From positions 1-64,000 of the forward strand of contig NZ_WUAX01000005.1 in NCBI RefSeq assembly GCF_009806985.1: a DNA stretch of 64,000 bases, written 5' to 3'. Source of the stretch: Halorubrum sp. JWXQ-INN 858 (GTDB lineage: Archaea > Halobacteriota > Halobacteria > Halobacteriales > Haloferacaceae). The translations under genes and the position numbers were made by a program. Position 1 is the first letter of the stretch. Each line of letters starts with the position of its first letter. The notes under the pieces were generated by a model. The model did no database searches and was not told the origin of the DNA. It saw only the letters and a program-made list of their open reading frames with translations. Below are positions 1 to 8,114 of the stretch, in pieces.

Positions 1-76
1 CGAGTATGAACTCGTACAACTAGCATGGCTAAATCGGATCCCAATAGCAATGGCCTCCGGCAGGATCAACCGGAAT
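1..76 (-). rRNA. rrs: 16S ribosomal RNA, 5' end only
   Basis: The reverse complement from position 76 leftward begins ATTCCGGTTGATCCTGCCGG, the conserved archaeal 16S 5' end, and continues with the usual haloarchaeal first 76 bases. The rest of the gene and the operon lie beyond the left edge, so the operon is transcribed leftward. Only the mature 5' end is fixed here; it is assigned by similarity to the conserved start. Confidence 0.97.
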
Positions 77-360
77 GAATAACCTCCGCGCCTGGTTCCC
101 GGCACGGAGGGGGTTGGCGGGTTTTGACGAGATGTCAAAACACCATTGCATGGTCCAATATGGTGTCCGGCCCACCCAGCGACCTGGATGACACCGAACT
201 ACCAAGGCTCACATCAGATCCCCTCTTACGCCGGAGCGCAGGGGGCGAGATCCTCATCTTTCTCGGACCTGAACGTTGGCCACGATGGGCTATAAACCCA
301 TCGGACCTGAACTGGTCCAGCGAAACCGGGCCGAGTTGAACGGCCCGAGTCCGCGATGCG
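77..360 (-). other. pre-16S leader with processing hairpins
   Basis: This is the transcribed leader between the rRNA promoters and mature 16S. On either strand it folds into a hairpin at 83-110 (cctccg paired with cggagg) and another at 122-140 (ttttgac, five-base loop, gtcaaaa). A 12-base direct repeat, tcggacctgaac, occurs near 264 and 300, with a TATA-like gggctataaaccc between (about 288-301) that could be an extra internal promoter. Leaders of archaeal 16S normally supply the 5' half of the bulge-helix-bulge processing stem; the 3' half is outside the window, so that pairing cannot be shown. Confidence 0.6.
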
Positions 361-363
361 TTC

Positions 364-407
364 TTCGCATTACGTTCGAACACCCTTACACTGATAAGGG
401 CGTCGGA
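364..407 (-). promoter_or_regulatory. rRNA operon promoter, proximal copy
   Basis: Read on the minus strand this has the order seen in haloarchaeal rRNA promoters: a TTCCGAC block (401-407), a box-A-like CTTATCAG (391-398), then AATGCGAA at the expected start site (364-371). The distal copy at 462-505 has the same three parts at similar spacing, which supports both. Tandem promoters before 16S are usual in haloarchaea. Confidence 0.6.
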
Positions 408-461
408 ACGCGTCGACCGGCCGCGTCGCGGCCGGCCGTTGCCCCCCACGGCGGGGGGCTC

Positions 462-505
462 TTCGCATTAATCCGAATGCCCGGGTTGTACTTAACCCCG
501 TCGAA
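462..505 (-). promoter_or_regulatory. rRNA operon promoter, distal copy
   Basis: On the minus strand: TTCGAC (500-505), box A TTAAGTA (489-495) and AATGCGAA at the likely start (462-469). This is close to the published style of haloarchaeal rRNA promoters. It lies about 98 bases upstream of the proximal copy. Confidence 0.65.
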
Positions 506-507
506 CC

Positions 508-898
508 GATCGCCCTTCGTCATGCGGTTTCATGGGAACGTGTTCTCACGGAGGCCCCGGCCCACGGGGTGGACCGGAGCCCGAATCGCTGCAGTCGCGT
601 CCACTGGGGTTCGACCATGCACCTCTCTCGCCGACGAGGGGGCGCGTACCCTCTTTTTTGATCCTCGCGACGTGCGTGCGCGACCGCGCGCGAAGAACCA
701 ACGACGCGAACGCCGGTATCCGAGGACGTGTCGGGTGGGCGGCGAACCGGCGATCCGAGCTGGCGGCGGCCGATCGGCTAAACGGAAGTGGAGGCCGGAA
801 TCCAACCGTCGTTTCACGCCTGACCACACGGTGTAAGACAGGCGTCTGCACGTGGTGACGGTGACGTGTCGTTAAAAACGCGGACCGTAGCGGAACGG
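508..898. other. intergenic, no gene seen
   Basis: This stretch lies between the distal rRNA promoter and the 3' end of the MC1 gene. Open frames exist on both strands but have arginine/proline-rich, low-complexity translations typical of chance frames in GC-rich DNA, and none has a convincing start signal. The only clear features are GC-rich inverted segments near 545-580. Confidence 0.4.
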
Positions 899-1228
899 CT
901 ACTCCTCGTCGAGGTATTCGATGCCCTGTTTCGACACGTTCGCCTTCGTGATGTTCTCGAGGTCGTTGAGCCAGAACTCGTCGTCGGCCTCGTCGACCTC
1001 GGGGGCGTCGGCCTTCCACGCCCACCCCTCGTATTCGTGGACTTTCTTGGTCCCTTTCTCGCGGAGTCGGATCGTCGTCCGCTCGGCTTCCGCCTCCGAA
1101 GGGCCCGGTTCGAGAGTTCGTGCCGCCTTGAGTGCCGCCTGGCGCGGCATGTTCCCGGAGAACTCGCTCGGTTCCGATCCGTCCTCCTCGCGAAGGGCGA
1201 AGTTGCGCTTACCGTCTTCACGTACCAT
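899..1228 (-). CDS. non-histone chromosomal protein MC1
   Basis: Small DNA-binding protein that bends and compacts archaeal chromatin. The 109-residue product starts MVREDGKRNFALREEDG and carries the conserved MC1 core: a basic N-terminus, the EFSGNMPRQAALKAARTL segment, the TTIRLREKGTKKVHEYEGWAW strand and the C-terminal NVSKQGIEYLDEE. An upstream ATG at 1255 is in frame, but the start at 1228 is preceded by a GGAG Shine-Dalgarno motif about 8 bases away and gives the family's N-terminus. The usual length is 90-110 residues. It stands alone, divergent from the next gene. Naming is secure; the exact start is slightly less so. Confidence 0.93.
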   Translation of the reverse strand: MVREDGKRNFALREEDGSEPSEFSGNMPRQAALKAARTLEPGPSEAEAERTTIRLREKGTKKVHEYEGWAWKADAPEVDEADDEFWLNDLENITKANVSKQGIEYLDEE

Positions 1229-1261
1229 GGTTTTAGCTCCATGACAACGAAGCACACAATC

Positions 1262-1275
1262 CGTTATAAATATAT
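1262..1275 (-). promoter_or_regulatory. TATA region for the MC1 gene
   Basis: The minus strand reads ATATATTTATAACGG here, about 35-45 bases before the start at 1228 and in a clearly AT-rich patch. A second AT-rich block, CATATATAAATG, lies at 1304-1315 and could serve transcription in either direction. The spacing leaves a short leader that contains the Shine-Dalgarno motif. Confidence 0.5.
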
Positions 1276-1576
1276 CGGGGAAATGAAAGCTGGTGGGGAG
1301 GTCATTTATATATGAAGTCGGGGAGGGCTAGCGTTTTCGACGGCTCGAGACGATAGCGACGGGGAGTTGGTCGGACGAAACGACCGACGATGGGCTCGCG
1401 CGCGGGCTCTCGTGGCCCGGGAGCGCCGACCGACCGACGTCCGCTCGCGTTTCGAGAGCGGATCAGAAACCATCGCCTCGACGAGCTCCGGAGGAGGGGA
1501 GGAGGACGTTTCGAGTCGAGGGCCGCTCGGTCCGACCGTCAGCGGGTGCCGAGGCCCAGGAACGGGGACGCGTAAA
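1276..1576. other. intergenic, no gene seen
   Basis: About 300 bases between the MC1 promoter and the promoter of the next gene. I see no supported reading frame, RNA or repeat. A TATA-like cacttatgtat at about 1577-1587 just to the right fits transcription of the small gene starting at 1624. Confidence 0.35.
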
Positions 1577-1623
1577 CAACACTTATGTATCTACTGTTGC
1601 GAAGTTCGACGCAGACACCCGCG

Positions 1624-1827
1624 ATGGTTCGCAAGAAGAAGCTCAGTCCGAGCGGCGCTAAAGACGAGGACGGGAAGTACCACAACGTCCACGTAAACCT
1701 CCACGAGGACGAACTCGCCGTCGCCGGGATGGAGATCGGCGACGAGGTGTTCGTCCGCGTCCGTGACGGGAAGATCATCATCCAGAAGGCCGACTCCGAT
1801 CCTCAGGACTTAGAACACGACTTCTGA
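1624..1827 (+). CDS. small conserved haloarchaeal protein, AbrB-like strand pattern
   Basis: The 67-residue product starts MVRKKKLSPSGAKDEDG and ends in DLEHDF. The central part (VHVNLHEDELAVAGMEIGD then EVFVRVRDGKIIIQKA) has the beta-rich GD-V-V-DGKIII pattern of SpoVT/AbrB or MazE-like swapped-hairpin DNA-binding domains; this is a weak resemblance and no function is assigned. An in-frame ATG at 1585 would add a hydrophobic stretch unlike such proteins. A TATA-like sequence about 40 bases upstream supports 1624. It reads the same way as pyrD, 90 bases downstream. Confidence 0.7.
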   Translation: MVRKKKLSPSGAKDEDGKYHNVHVNLHEDELAVAGMEIGDEVFVRVRDGKIIIQKADSDPQDLEHDF

Positions 1828-1917
1828 CCCCGTTCGATACGTGTCACCCGCCCGCGCCGAGCCGCGGCGTCGGCGGTTGTCGGCGGATTGATGGCCGTCG
1901 ACCACGACCACCCGTCA

Positions 1918-2976
1918 ATGAGCGCGTACGACCTGTTGAAGCCGGCGCTGTTCTCGCTGCCGCCGGAGACCGCACACAACGCGACCCATCGACTCCTGCG
2001 CGCCGTACAGGGAACGCCGGTCCAGACGGCCATGCGGCGACGGTACACCGTTGACGACCCGCGGCTGGAGACGACCGCGTTCGGGCAGTCGTTCCCGACC
2101 CCGGTCGGCGTCGCCGCCGGGTTCGACAAGAACGCCGAGGCGCCGCGAGCGCTCGCCGCCCTCGGTTTCGGCCACGTCGAGGTCGGGGGCGTCACCGCCG
2201 ACCGACAGCCGGGGAACCCCCGGCCGCGGATGTTCCGCCTCCGCGAGGACGAGGCGCTGATCAATCGAATGGGGTTCAACAACCAGGGCGCCGACGCCGT
2301 CGGTGAGCGCCTCGATCGGGAGCCGCTTCCCGACGTCCCCGTGGGGATCAACATCGGCAAGTCGAAGGCGACTCCCCTCGACGATGCCGCCGCGGATTAC
2401 CGGTACACGTACGAGCGCGTGGCCGACGCCGGCGATTACTTCGCGGTCAACGTGTCGAGTCCGAACACCCCCGGCCTCCGGGAGCTCCAGAACCGCGAGG
2501 CGCTGGAGTCGATCCTCGGGACGCTCGTCGACGCGGGCGCGAGCCCGCTTCTGGTGAAGCTCTCGCCGGACCTCCCGAAGCCCGCGATCGAGGACGCACT
2601 GGGCGTCGTCGACGACCTCGACCTCGACGGCGTGATCGCGACGAACACGACCACGTCCCGCCCCGAATCGCTTCGGAGCCCCGAACGGGCCGAGCGCGGC
2701 GGGCTCTCCGGGAGACCGATCGAGGGGATGGCCACCGGGCTCGTGCGGTTCGTCGCGGAGCGCACCGACGTCCCCGTCGTCGGGGTCGGCGGGATCTCCG
2801 ACGCCGAGGGTGCCTACGAGAAGATCCGCGCGGGCGCGTCGATGGTCCAGCTCTACACGGGGCTCGTTTATCAGGGACCGGGCCTCGCACGCGACATCAA
2901 CGAAGGACTGATCGAGTTACTCGACCGGGACGGCTTCGACACCGTTGCCGACGCCATCGGTGCGGACTTAGACTGA
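1918..2976 (+). CDS. pyrD: dihydroorotate dehydrogenase (quinone type)
   Basis: Oxidises dihydroorotate to orotate in pyrimidine synthesis, passing electrons through FMN to membrane quinone. The 352-residue product shows the class 2 pattern: N-terminal AYDLLKPALFSLPPETAHNATH, PTPVGVAAGFDKNAE, GFGHVEVGGVT, FNNQGAD, catalytic-serine region VNVSSPNTPGLRELQ, VKLSPD, IATNTT, GGLSG and C-terminal VGVGGISDAEGAYEKIRAGASMVQLYTGLVY. An earlier in-frame start at 1888-1891 would add ten poorly conserved residues; 1918 matches bacterial PyrD. It is alone; the convergent valS ends 29 bases downstream. Confidence 0.95.
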   Translation: MSAYDLLKPALFSLPPETAHNATHRLLRAVQGTPVQTAMRRRYTVDDPRLETTAFGQSFPTPVGVAAGFDKNAEAPRALAALGFGHVEVGGVTADRQPGNPRPRMFRLREDEALINRMGFNNQGADAVGERLDREPLPDVPVGINIGKSKATPLDDAAADYRYTYERVADAGDYFAVNVSSPNTPGLRELQNREALESILGTLVDAGASPLLVKLSPDLPKPAIEDALGVVDDLDLDGVIATNTTTSRPESLRSPERAERGGLSGRPIEGMATGLVRFVAERTDVPVVGVGGISDAEGAYEKIRAGASMVQLYTGLVYQGPGLARDINEGLIELLDRDGFDTVADAIGADLD

Positions 2977-3005
2977 GCCGGGAGCTCCCGTCGCGAGCCC
3001 GGCGA

Positions 3006-5639
3006 CTACTCGTCGCCGACCGACGCCCCGTCGGGGACGATGACGACCACGTCGTCGGCCTCGAGGAACTCGCCGTCGCCGGCGTACCGCCGCTCCTCTT
3101 CGATCGCGAACTCCTCGCCCGAGAGCGTGACGTCCGCGACGTGGAGCTCGTCGCCGTCGATCTCGTACTCCTCGCGCGCGATCGCCGCCTCGATGTCGCC
3201 CACCTTGCCGCCGAACTTCGGGCCGACGACCGCGTAGTCGAGGTCGATCCCGCTCACGACCGTCTCGACGGGAGCGTCGGCGTTCGGGTGAACCGTGAGC
3301 TCCCCGACGTGCATCACGCCGGTCACGTCGTCCTCGAAGCCGCGCACGTCGGCGTACACCTCGACGGCGTCGAGCTCCGCGTTGAGGGGGAGCTGGTGCT
3401 CGCTTTTGTACCGTCGGAGCGCGCCGACGACGGCGATGGCGGCCGCCCCGCCCTCGTGGTCCGCCTCGATCCCCAGCGGCTCGGGCCAATCGGCCAGGTG
3501 AACGGAGTCGTTCGCGTCCCCCGTCGCCCCGGCGGCGTACATGTCGTGCCACAGCTCCTCGGTGACGTGCGCGAGGAAGGGTGCGAACAGCTTCACGAAG
3601 CGACGGTGTGCGACCGCGAGGGTGTACGCCGCCGACTCGTCGGCCCGCTCCTTGGCGATCTCGAGGTAGTCGTCACAGAACGTGCCCCAGAAGAACGACC
3701 GGAGGCCGTCGCGGGCCTTCGAGAACTCGCGGCGCTCCAGCCGGCCGGTGAGCGACTCGATCTCACGGTCGAGCTCGGCGAGCATCCAGCGGTCCAGCTC
3801 GCGGAGCCCGTCGGGTCGGTCCGGATACGGGTCGTCCGCGAGCGACTCGACGAGCTTCGAGGCGTTCCACAGCTTGCGGATCAGCTTCTCGCCCGCGCGA
3901 AGCCCCTTCTCCTGGTACGGGAGGTCGTCGCCGATCGCGGAGCCGGCCGCCCAGTAGCGGGCGGCGTCGACCGGGTACTCCTCTAACACCGCGTCCGGCT
4001 CGACGACGTTGCCCTTCGATTTCGACATCTTCTCGCGGTTCTGGTCGAGGACCATCCCGTTGATCATCGTCGACTCGAACGGCACCTCGCCGGTGTGTTC
4101 GTAACACTTGATCACGGTGTGGAACAGCCAGAAGGAGATGATGTCGTGGCCCTGCGGTCGGACGTCCATCGGGTAGATCTCCGGGCGCTCCATCGCGAAC
4201 TCGCCCGCCTCCGCGTCCCAGTCCCAGCCCGCGTTGATGAGCGGGGTGAGCGAGGACGTCGCCCACGTGTCGAGCACGTCGTCCTCGGGGACGAACCCGC
4301 CGTGACCACACTCCGGGCAGGCGTCGACGGGCGGGTCGTCCGAGAGGGGATCAACGGGGAGGTCCTCCTTCTCGGCGAGCACCTCGGCGTCACACTCCTC
4401 GCAGTACCAGACGGGGAACGGGATCCCCGAGGAGCGCTGTCGGGAGATCAGCCAGTCCCACTGGAGCCCCTCGACCCAGTGTTCGTACCGCGTGAACATC
4501 TTCTCGGGGAACCACTCCATCTCGCGGCCCGCCTCGAGGTACTCCTCGCGCTTGTCGAGCACCTCGACGTACCACTGTTCGGTGACGAGGAACTCGACGC
4601 TCGTCCCGCAGCGCTCGTGGACGTTGACCGCGTGGGAGATCCCCCAGCGATCGAGCAGCGCCCCCGCGTCGTCGAGGTCCGCGACGATGGCCTCGCGGGC
4701 CTCCGAGGAGTGGAGCCCCTCGTAGTCGCCGGCCACGTCGGTCATGTGTGCGGACTCGTCGATGGCGACGCGCAGGTCGAGGTCGTGCGCCTGGTACCAC
4801 TCGATGTCGTTCTGGTCGCCGAACGTACAGCACATCACGATCCCGGAGCCGGTGTCCATGTCGACGCGGTCGTCGGCGAGGATCGGGACGTCGTGGCCGA
4901 ACAGCGGGACCTCGGCCCGCTCGTCGACGAGGTGTGCGTTGTCGTCGTCATCCGGGTGGACGAAGACGGCGACGCAGGCGGGGAGGAGTTCGGGTCGGGT
5001 CGTCGAGATCGTGAAGGCGTCGCCGTCGACGACGCCGAACTCGATGTCGTGGAAGTGCGAGTCGCGCTCGTCGTCCTCGGTCTCGACCTGTGAGATCGCG
5101 GTCTCACACTCGGGACACCAGATCGCGGGCGCTTCGTGGCGGTACTCGCGGCCCTTCTCGTACAGGTCGATGAAGGAGAGCTGGGAGACGCGCTGGACTT
5201 CGGGGGAGATCGTTCGGTAGGTGTTGTCCCAGTCGATGGAGAGGCCGACCCCCTGCATCTTCTCGGTGAAGTCCTCCTCGTACTCCAGACAGACCTCCCG
5301 ACACTTCTGTTGGAACTCGCGCCGATCGAAGTCCTGGTGACGGATCTCGAGTTCGCGCTCGGCGAGGCGCTCGGAGGCGATCCCGTTGTCGTCGTAGCCG
5401 AAGGGGTAGAACACCTCGCTGTCGTACATCCGGTGGAAGCGGGCGACGACGTCCTGGAGGATCGAGCCGTACACGTGTCCCCAGTGGAGGCTCCCCGAGA
5501 CGGTCGGCGGCGGCGTGTCGATGGAGAAGGCCGTGTTCGGATCGACCGGGCCGTCCGGGTAGGCGTACGTCGCGTCGTCGACCCAGCGTCGCTGCCACCG
5601 CGGCTCCGCGGCGTCGGGGTCGTACTCTCCGGTGGGCAT
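3006..5639 (-). CDS. valS: valyl-tRNA synthetase
   Basis: Class I synthetase that charges tRNA-Val. At 877 residues it is typical for the archaeal type. Visible motifs are the HIGH box as HWGH (residues 52-55), the CP1 editing domain with TTRPELLPACVAVFVHP, zinc-ligand-like CPEC and CEEC...CPECGHG pairs, the W-W-rich catalytic strand WDWLISRQR, and KMSKSKGN (about residue 535). The C-terminal coiled region fits tRNA binding. Transcription is leftward from a TATA-like GTTAAGG about 28 bases before the start, with a repeat-rich 410-base gap upstream. Confidence 0.97.
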   Translation of the reverse strand: MPTGEYDPDAAEPRWQRRWVDDATYAYPDGPVDPNTAFSIDTPPPTVSGSLHWGHVYGSILQDVVARFHRMYDSEVFYPFGYDDNGIASERLAERELEIRHQDFDRREFQQKCREVCLEYEEDFTEKMQGVGLSIDWDNTYRTISPEVQRVSQLSFIDLYEKGREYRHEAPAIWCPECETAISQVETEDDERDSHFHDIEFGVVDGDAFTISTTRPELLPACVAVFVHPDDDDNAHLVDERAEVPLFGHDVPILADDRVDMDTGSGIVMCCTFGDQNDIEWYQAHDLDLRVAIDESAHMTDVAGDYEGLHSSEAREAIVADLDDAGALLDRWGISHAVNVHERCGTSVEFLVTEQWYVEVLDKREEYLEAGREMEWFPEKMFTRYEHWVEGLQWDWLISRQRSSGIPFPVWYCEECDAEVLAEKEDLPVDPLSDDPPVDACPECGHGGFVPEDDVLDTWATSSLTPLINAGWDWDAEAGEFAMERPEIYPMDVRPQGHDIISFWLFHTVIKCYEHTGEVPFESTMINGMVLDQNREKMSKSKGNVVEPDAVLEEYPVDAARYWAAGSAIGDDLPYQEKGLRAGEKLIRKLWNASKLVESLADDPYPDRPDGLRELDRWMLAELDREIESLTGRLERREFSKARDGLRSFFWGTFCDDYLEIAKERADESAAYTLAVAHRRFVKLFAPFLAHVTEELWHDMYAAGATGDANDSVHLADWPEPLGIEADHEGGAAAIAVVGALRRYKSEHQLPLNAELDAVEVYADVRGFEDDVTGVMHVGELTVHPNADAPVETVVSGIDLDYAVVGPKFGGKVGDIEAAIAREEYEIDGDELHVADVTLSGEEFAIEEERRYAGDGEFLEADDVVVIVPDGASVGDE

Positions 5640-5761
5640 TATTGGGTGTGGCTTCCCCCGGTTACCCCTTAACGGACTCGGTTAGCCGGAAGCCGTCACG
5701 GACCGTCGTGCCGCTCGAACGGCCCGTCGAAGCGCGACACGGCAGATTACTTAAAAGACGA

Positions 5762-5880
5762 CGGCGCGCGCGAGAAACGCGCGCGAGGGAGGTCGGTGGC
5801 GGCCGCGGCGCGGTGCGGTCCCGCGGCCGCCACCGACCGAGGCTGGGGAGGGGCGAGGTGCCGTGCGGTCGTGGAAGGAG
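5762..5880. repeat. structured repeat element, copy A
   Basis: This begins with 28 bases (5762-5789) identical to 29523-29550, forming an 8-bp GC hairpin around the loop agaaa. Next comes a perfect 18-bp inverted repeat, 5791-5808 with 5821-5838. It ends with tggggaggggcgaggtgc and gtgcggtcg (5844-5872), which matches the other copy apart from a few bases. The hairpin and 3' block are conserved while the middle stem differs in sequence but remains a stem. It sits between valS (start 5639) and the methyltransferase (stop 6049). The function is unknown: candidates are a structured RNA, a terminator-like unit or a small non-autonomous mobile repeat. Confidence 0.75.
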
Positions 5881-5912
5881 GGTCAGAGGCAGTCCGAGCG
5901 TCCGGACCACCC

Positions 5913-5990
5913 GAGCCACCCGAACGCTCGGACCGCCCGAGCCACCCGAACGCTCGGACCGCCCGAGCCACCCGAACGCTCGGACCGCCC
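5913..5990. repeat. 26-bp tandem repeat, three perfect copies
   Basis: The unit gagccacccgaacgctcgg plus accgccc repeats exactly at 5913-5938, 5939-5964 and 5965-5990, with degenerate partial units on both sides. It lies downstream of the methyltransferase stop, immediately beside structured element A. It has no spacers and is not a CRISPR array. Confidence 0.9.
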
Positions 5991-6048
5991 GGCCATCCAC
6001 CCACCGACCACCCAGCCGTCCGAATCGCCGAACCGGTCCGAAACGCCC

Positions 6049-6726
6049 TCAGGGCGCGACGCCGACGGTCAACAGCGTCCCCCACGTCCGGTACCGGTCG
6101 ACCATCGCCTCGCGGCTCTCCCAGTCGTCGGTCGGGAACGCGTCGACCGGCGGGATGTGGATCTCGCGGTCGGGGATCGTGTCCTGCTCGGCGACGGCGA
6201 GGCCGGCCTCGCGGAACGCCTCGCGGTACTCCGCCCGGCTCCACAACGTCATGTCGACGGAGATGTGCTCCTGCCACCCGTGGGTCGACTCGCTCTCGGC
6301 GAAGTAGTTCACCGCGCAGTAGAACGTACCGCCCGGCTTCAGGACCCGCCGTACTTCCCGAAGCGTTCGGTGTGGGTCCGCGGCGTAGTAGAACGCCTCC
6401 ATGGTCGAGACGTGGTCGACCGCGTCGTCGGCGAACGGGAGCATATCGAAGTCCCCGACGATGAACGCGACGTCCTCGTCGTCGGTGTATCCGCGCGCGT
6501 TCCGCGCCATCTCCGGCGCGCCGTCGAGGCCGTACCCGCGGTCGATCCCCCGCTCCCGGAGGGCACGTAGCGCATACCCCGAGCCGGTGCCGAGGTCGAG
6601 GACGACGTCGTCCTCCTCGATCGGCATCCGTGCGAGGACGTGTTTGGCGGTGTGCCAGTGACGGTCCTCCATGCCGCGGTCCTTCCCCGAGGTCGCCCAG
6701 TCGTCGAACTCCGCTCGAACGCTCAT
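6049..6726 (-). CDS. class I SAM-dependent methyltransferase
   Basis: The 225-residue product has the Rossmann methyltransferase signature: motif I VVLDLGTGSGYAL, the acidic YGLDGAPEMARNARG, motif II IVGDFDMLPFADDAVDHV, FYYAADPHRTLREVRRVLKPGG (UbiE/COQ5-like) and a C-terminal strand. The conserved N-terminus SVRAEFDDWATSGKDRGMEDRHWHTAKHVL is that of haloarchaeal homologues, so I chose the ATG at 6726 rather than 6768. The substrate cannot be read from sequence. It stands alone, transcribed toward the repeat region. Confidence 0.88.
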   Translation of the reverse strand: MSVRAEFDDWATSGKDRGMEDRHWHTAKHVLARMPIEEDDVVLDLGTGSGYALRALRERGIDRGYGLDGAPEMARNARGYTDDEDVAFIVGDFDMLPFADDAVDHVSTMEAFYYAADPHRTLREVRRVLKPGGTFYCAVNYFAESESTHGWQEHISVDMTLWSRAEYREAFREAGLAVAEQDTIPDREIHIPPVDAFPTDDWESREAMVDRYRTWGTLLTVGVAP

Positions 6727-6875
6727 GAGCGTGCGCACGCAGGCGTGGGTGAAAACCGGATCGGACACGCCCGATGGCCGGAGTCGGCACGATCAGTGGC
6801 CGAATCCGGCGCGCTCCCTGGCGAAAGCCGCACGGATGCCGTCGGTGTTTTGTCGTTCGACGAACCACGGGGCGT

Positions 6876-7319
6876 ATGAAACGACCGAAGGGGTTCCGTC
6901 GCCCGCGGTTTCGTCCGGCCGACTCCGCACAGCAGATCGTCGGCGGGTTCCTGCTCGCGGGGCCGTTCGTGGTGACGGAGGAGGTGTGGCTGCTTGCCAG
7001 CGGGATGAACGTGTTTCAGGCCCTCCTCACAGCCGGCGTCGTGGCGACGATCGGGTACGCCGCGCTGTATCGCGCCGACACCGACCGCGACCCCGGAGCG
7101 GAACGCCGCCTGTTCGGCCTCCCGATCCGGTTCCTGTCGCTGATGACCGTCGCGTTCGGCTCCGTGTTCGTGTTGGCGATGCTGTTCGACGCGCCGGACA
7201 CCTTCCTCGTCGAGCAAGGGGTTACGGGGATCGACCTGTGGCTGACGACGTTCAAGGCGATCACCGTCGGCGCGGTGTTCAGCGTCGTCGGGGCCGCGAC
7301 CGCGGACAGCGTGTTCTGA
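6876..7319 (+). CDS. integral membrane protein, probably DUF2391 family
   Basis: The 147-residue protein has a basic N-terminus (MKRPKGFRRPRF) and about four membrane segments: IVGGFLLAGPFVVTEEVWLL, FQALLTAGVVATIGYAALY, FLSLMTVAFGSVFVLAML and a C-terminal LTTFKAITVGAVFSVVGAA. This resembles the archaeal DUF2391 group (recall, not a search). The start at 6876 is the ATG nearest the conserved part; earlier in-frame ATGs would put charged residues on a non-conserved extension. No function is known. A 14-bp tandem repeat follows directly. Confidence 0.75.
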   Translation: MKRPKGFRRPRFRPADSAQQIVGGFLLAGPFVVTEEVWLLASGMNVFQALLTAGVVATIGYAALYRADTDRDPGAERRLFGLPIRFLSLMTVAFGSVFVLAMLFDAPDTFLVEQGVTGIDLWLTTFKAITVGAVFSVVGAATADSVF

Positions 7320-7338
7320 TCGGGAGAGCGGTGGTTAC

Positions 7339-7450
7339 GAGGTCAGTGGTGCGAGGTCGGTCGCGCGAGGTCGGTCGCGCGAGGTCGGTCGCGCGAGGTC
7401 GGTCGCGCGAGGTCGGTGGTACGAGGTCGGTGGTGCGAGGTCGGTGACGC
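7339..7450. repeat. 14-bp tandem repeat, eight copies
   Basis: Eight consecutive 14-base units of the form gaggtcggtcgcgc run from 7339 to 7450. The four central units are identical; outer ones vary at positions 7 and 10-13. It fills the gap between the convergent ends of the DUF2391-like gene (stop 7319) and the mgtE-like gene (stop 7482). No spacers are present. It could mark slippage or act in termination. Confidence 0.92.
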
Positions 7451-7481
7451 GACACGGTGGGCGTGACCACGTCGACCGGCG

Positions 7482-8114
7482 TCACAAGACGATCGAGACG
7501 ACCGCGAAGAGGATCAGGACGCCGGTGATGTCACAGACGTTGGTGACGATGGGGATGGTGGTGTCGTCGGGGTTGAGTCCGATCCGGTAGGACGCCTCGA
7601 CGGAAACGATGCTGGTCGTGACGACGAGGACGGCCAACAGCAGCCCGGACAGAAGCGAGATGAACAGCACCTCTCCGAGCCCGAGGACGCCGCCGAGGAC
7701 GGTCCCGATCGCCCACGCCGCGATCCCGACCGCCCCGAAGACGGTCGCCGCGAGCCCGAACACCGCGACGACGTTGGCTCGGACCCCCGGGTTCGAGAGG
7801 CTGGGCTCGTACGTCCCGAGGTACAGCTGCGTGGTGAGCCGCGAGCACATGATCGACGCGAGGTTGCCGGCCGTCCCGATCTGGACCGGCACCAACACGA
7901 GCAGCGCGGGGTTCTCGAGGAGCGTCTCCTCGAACGTTTCGAGGACCGAACCCGACACCAACTGGAGGACCGACAGCGCGGCGAGAAGCGGGACCATGGT
8001 CCACACGATCCGCCGCACCGACCACTCGTCGACGACGACGGGTTCCGGAACGGAAGCGTCGGAGTCGCGGCCCGTCGGGTTCGAGCCGTCCCCTCCGCGG
8101 TCGGAACCGCTCAC
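7482..8114 (-). CDS. MgtE-type divalent cation transporter domain protein (second half-gene)
   Basis: The 210-residue membrane protein equals a single MgtE (SLC41-like) transmembrane domain: an acidic N-terminal tail (about 30 residues), then about five helices with the family motifs NPALLVLVPVQIGTAGNLASIMCSRLTTQLYLG and GLNPDDTTIPIVTNVCDITGVL. Acidic residues in such segments bind Mg2+ or related ions. There is no N-terminal or CBS domain as in bacterial MgtE. Its start overlaps the stop of the upstream half-gene by four bases (8111-8114), so the two are co-translated and probably form a heterodimer. Confidence 0.9.
   Translation of the reverse strand: MSGSDRGGDGSNPTGRDSDASVPEPVVVDEWSVRRIVWTMVPLLAALSVLQLVSGSVLETFEETLLENPALLVLVPVQIGTAGNLASIMCSRLTTQLYLGTYEPSLSNPGVRANVVAVFGLAATVFGAVGIAAWAIGTVLGGVLGLGEVLFISLLSGLLLAVLVVTTSIVSVEASYRIGLNPDDTTIPIVTNVCDITGVLILFAVVSIVL

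Noticed and set aside
276-836. Open frames in the rRNA leader
   Set aside because: They overlap rRNA promoters and the leader; translations are Arg/Pro-rich with no start signal.
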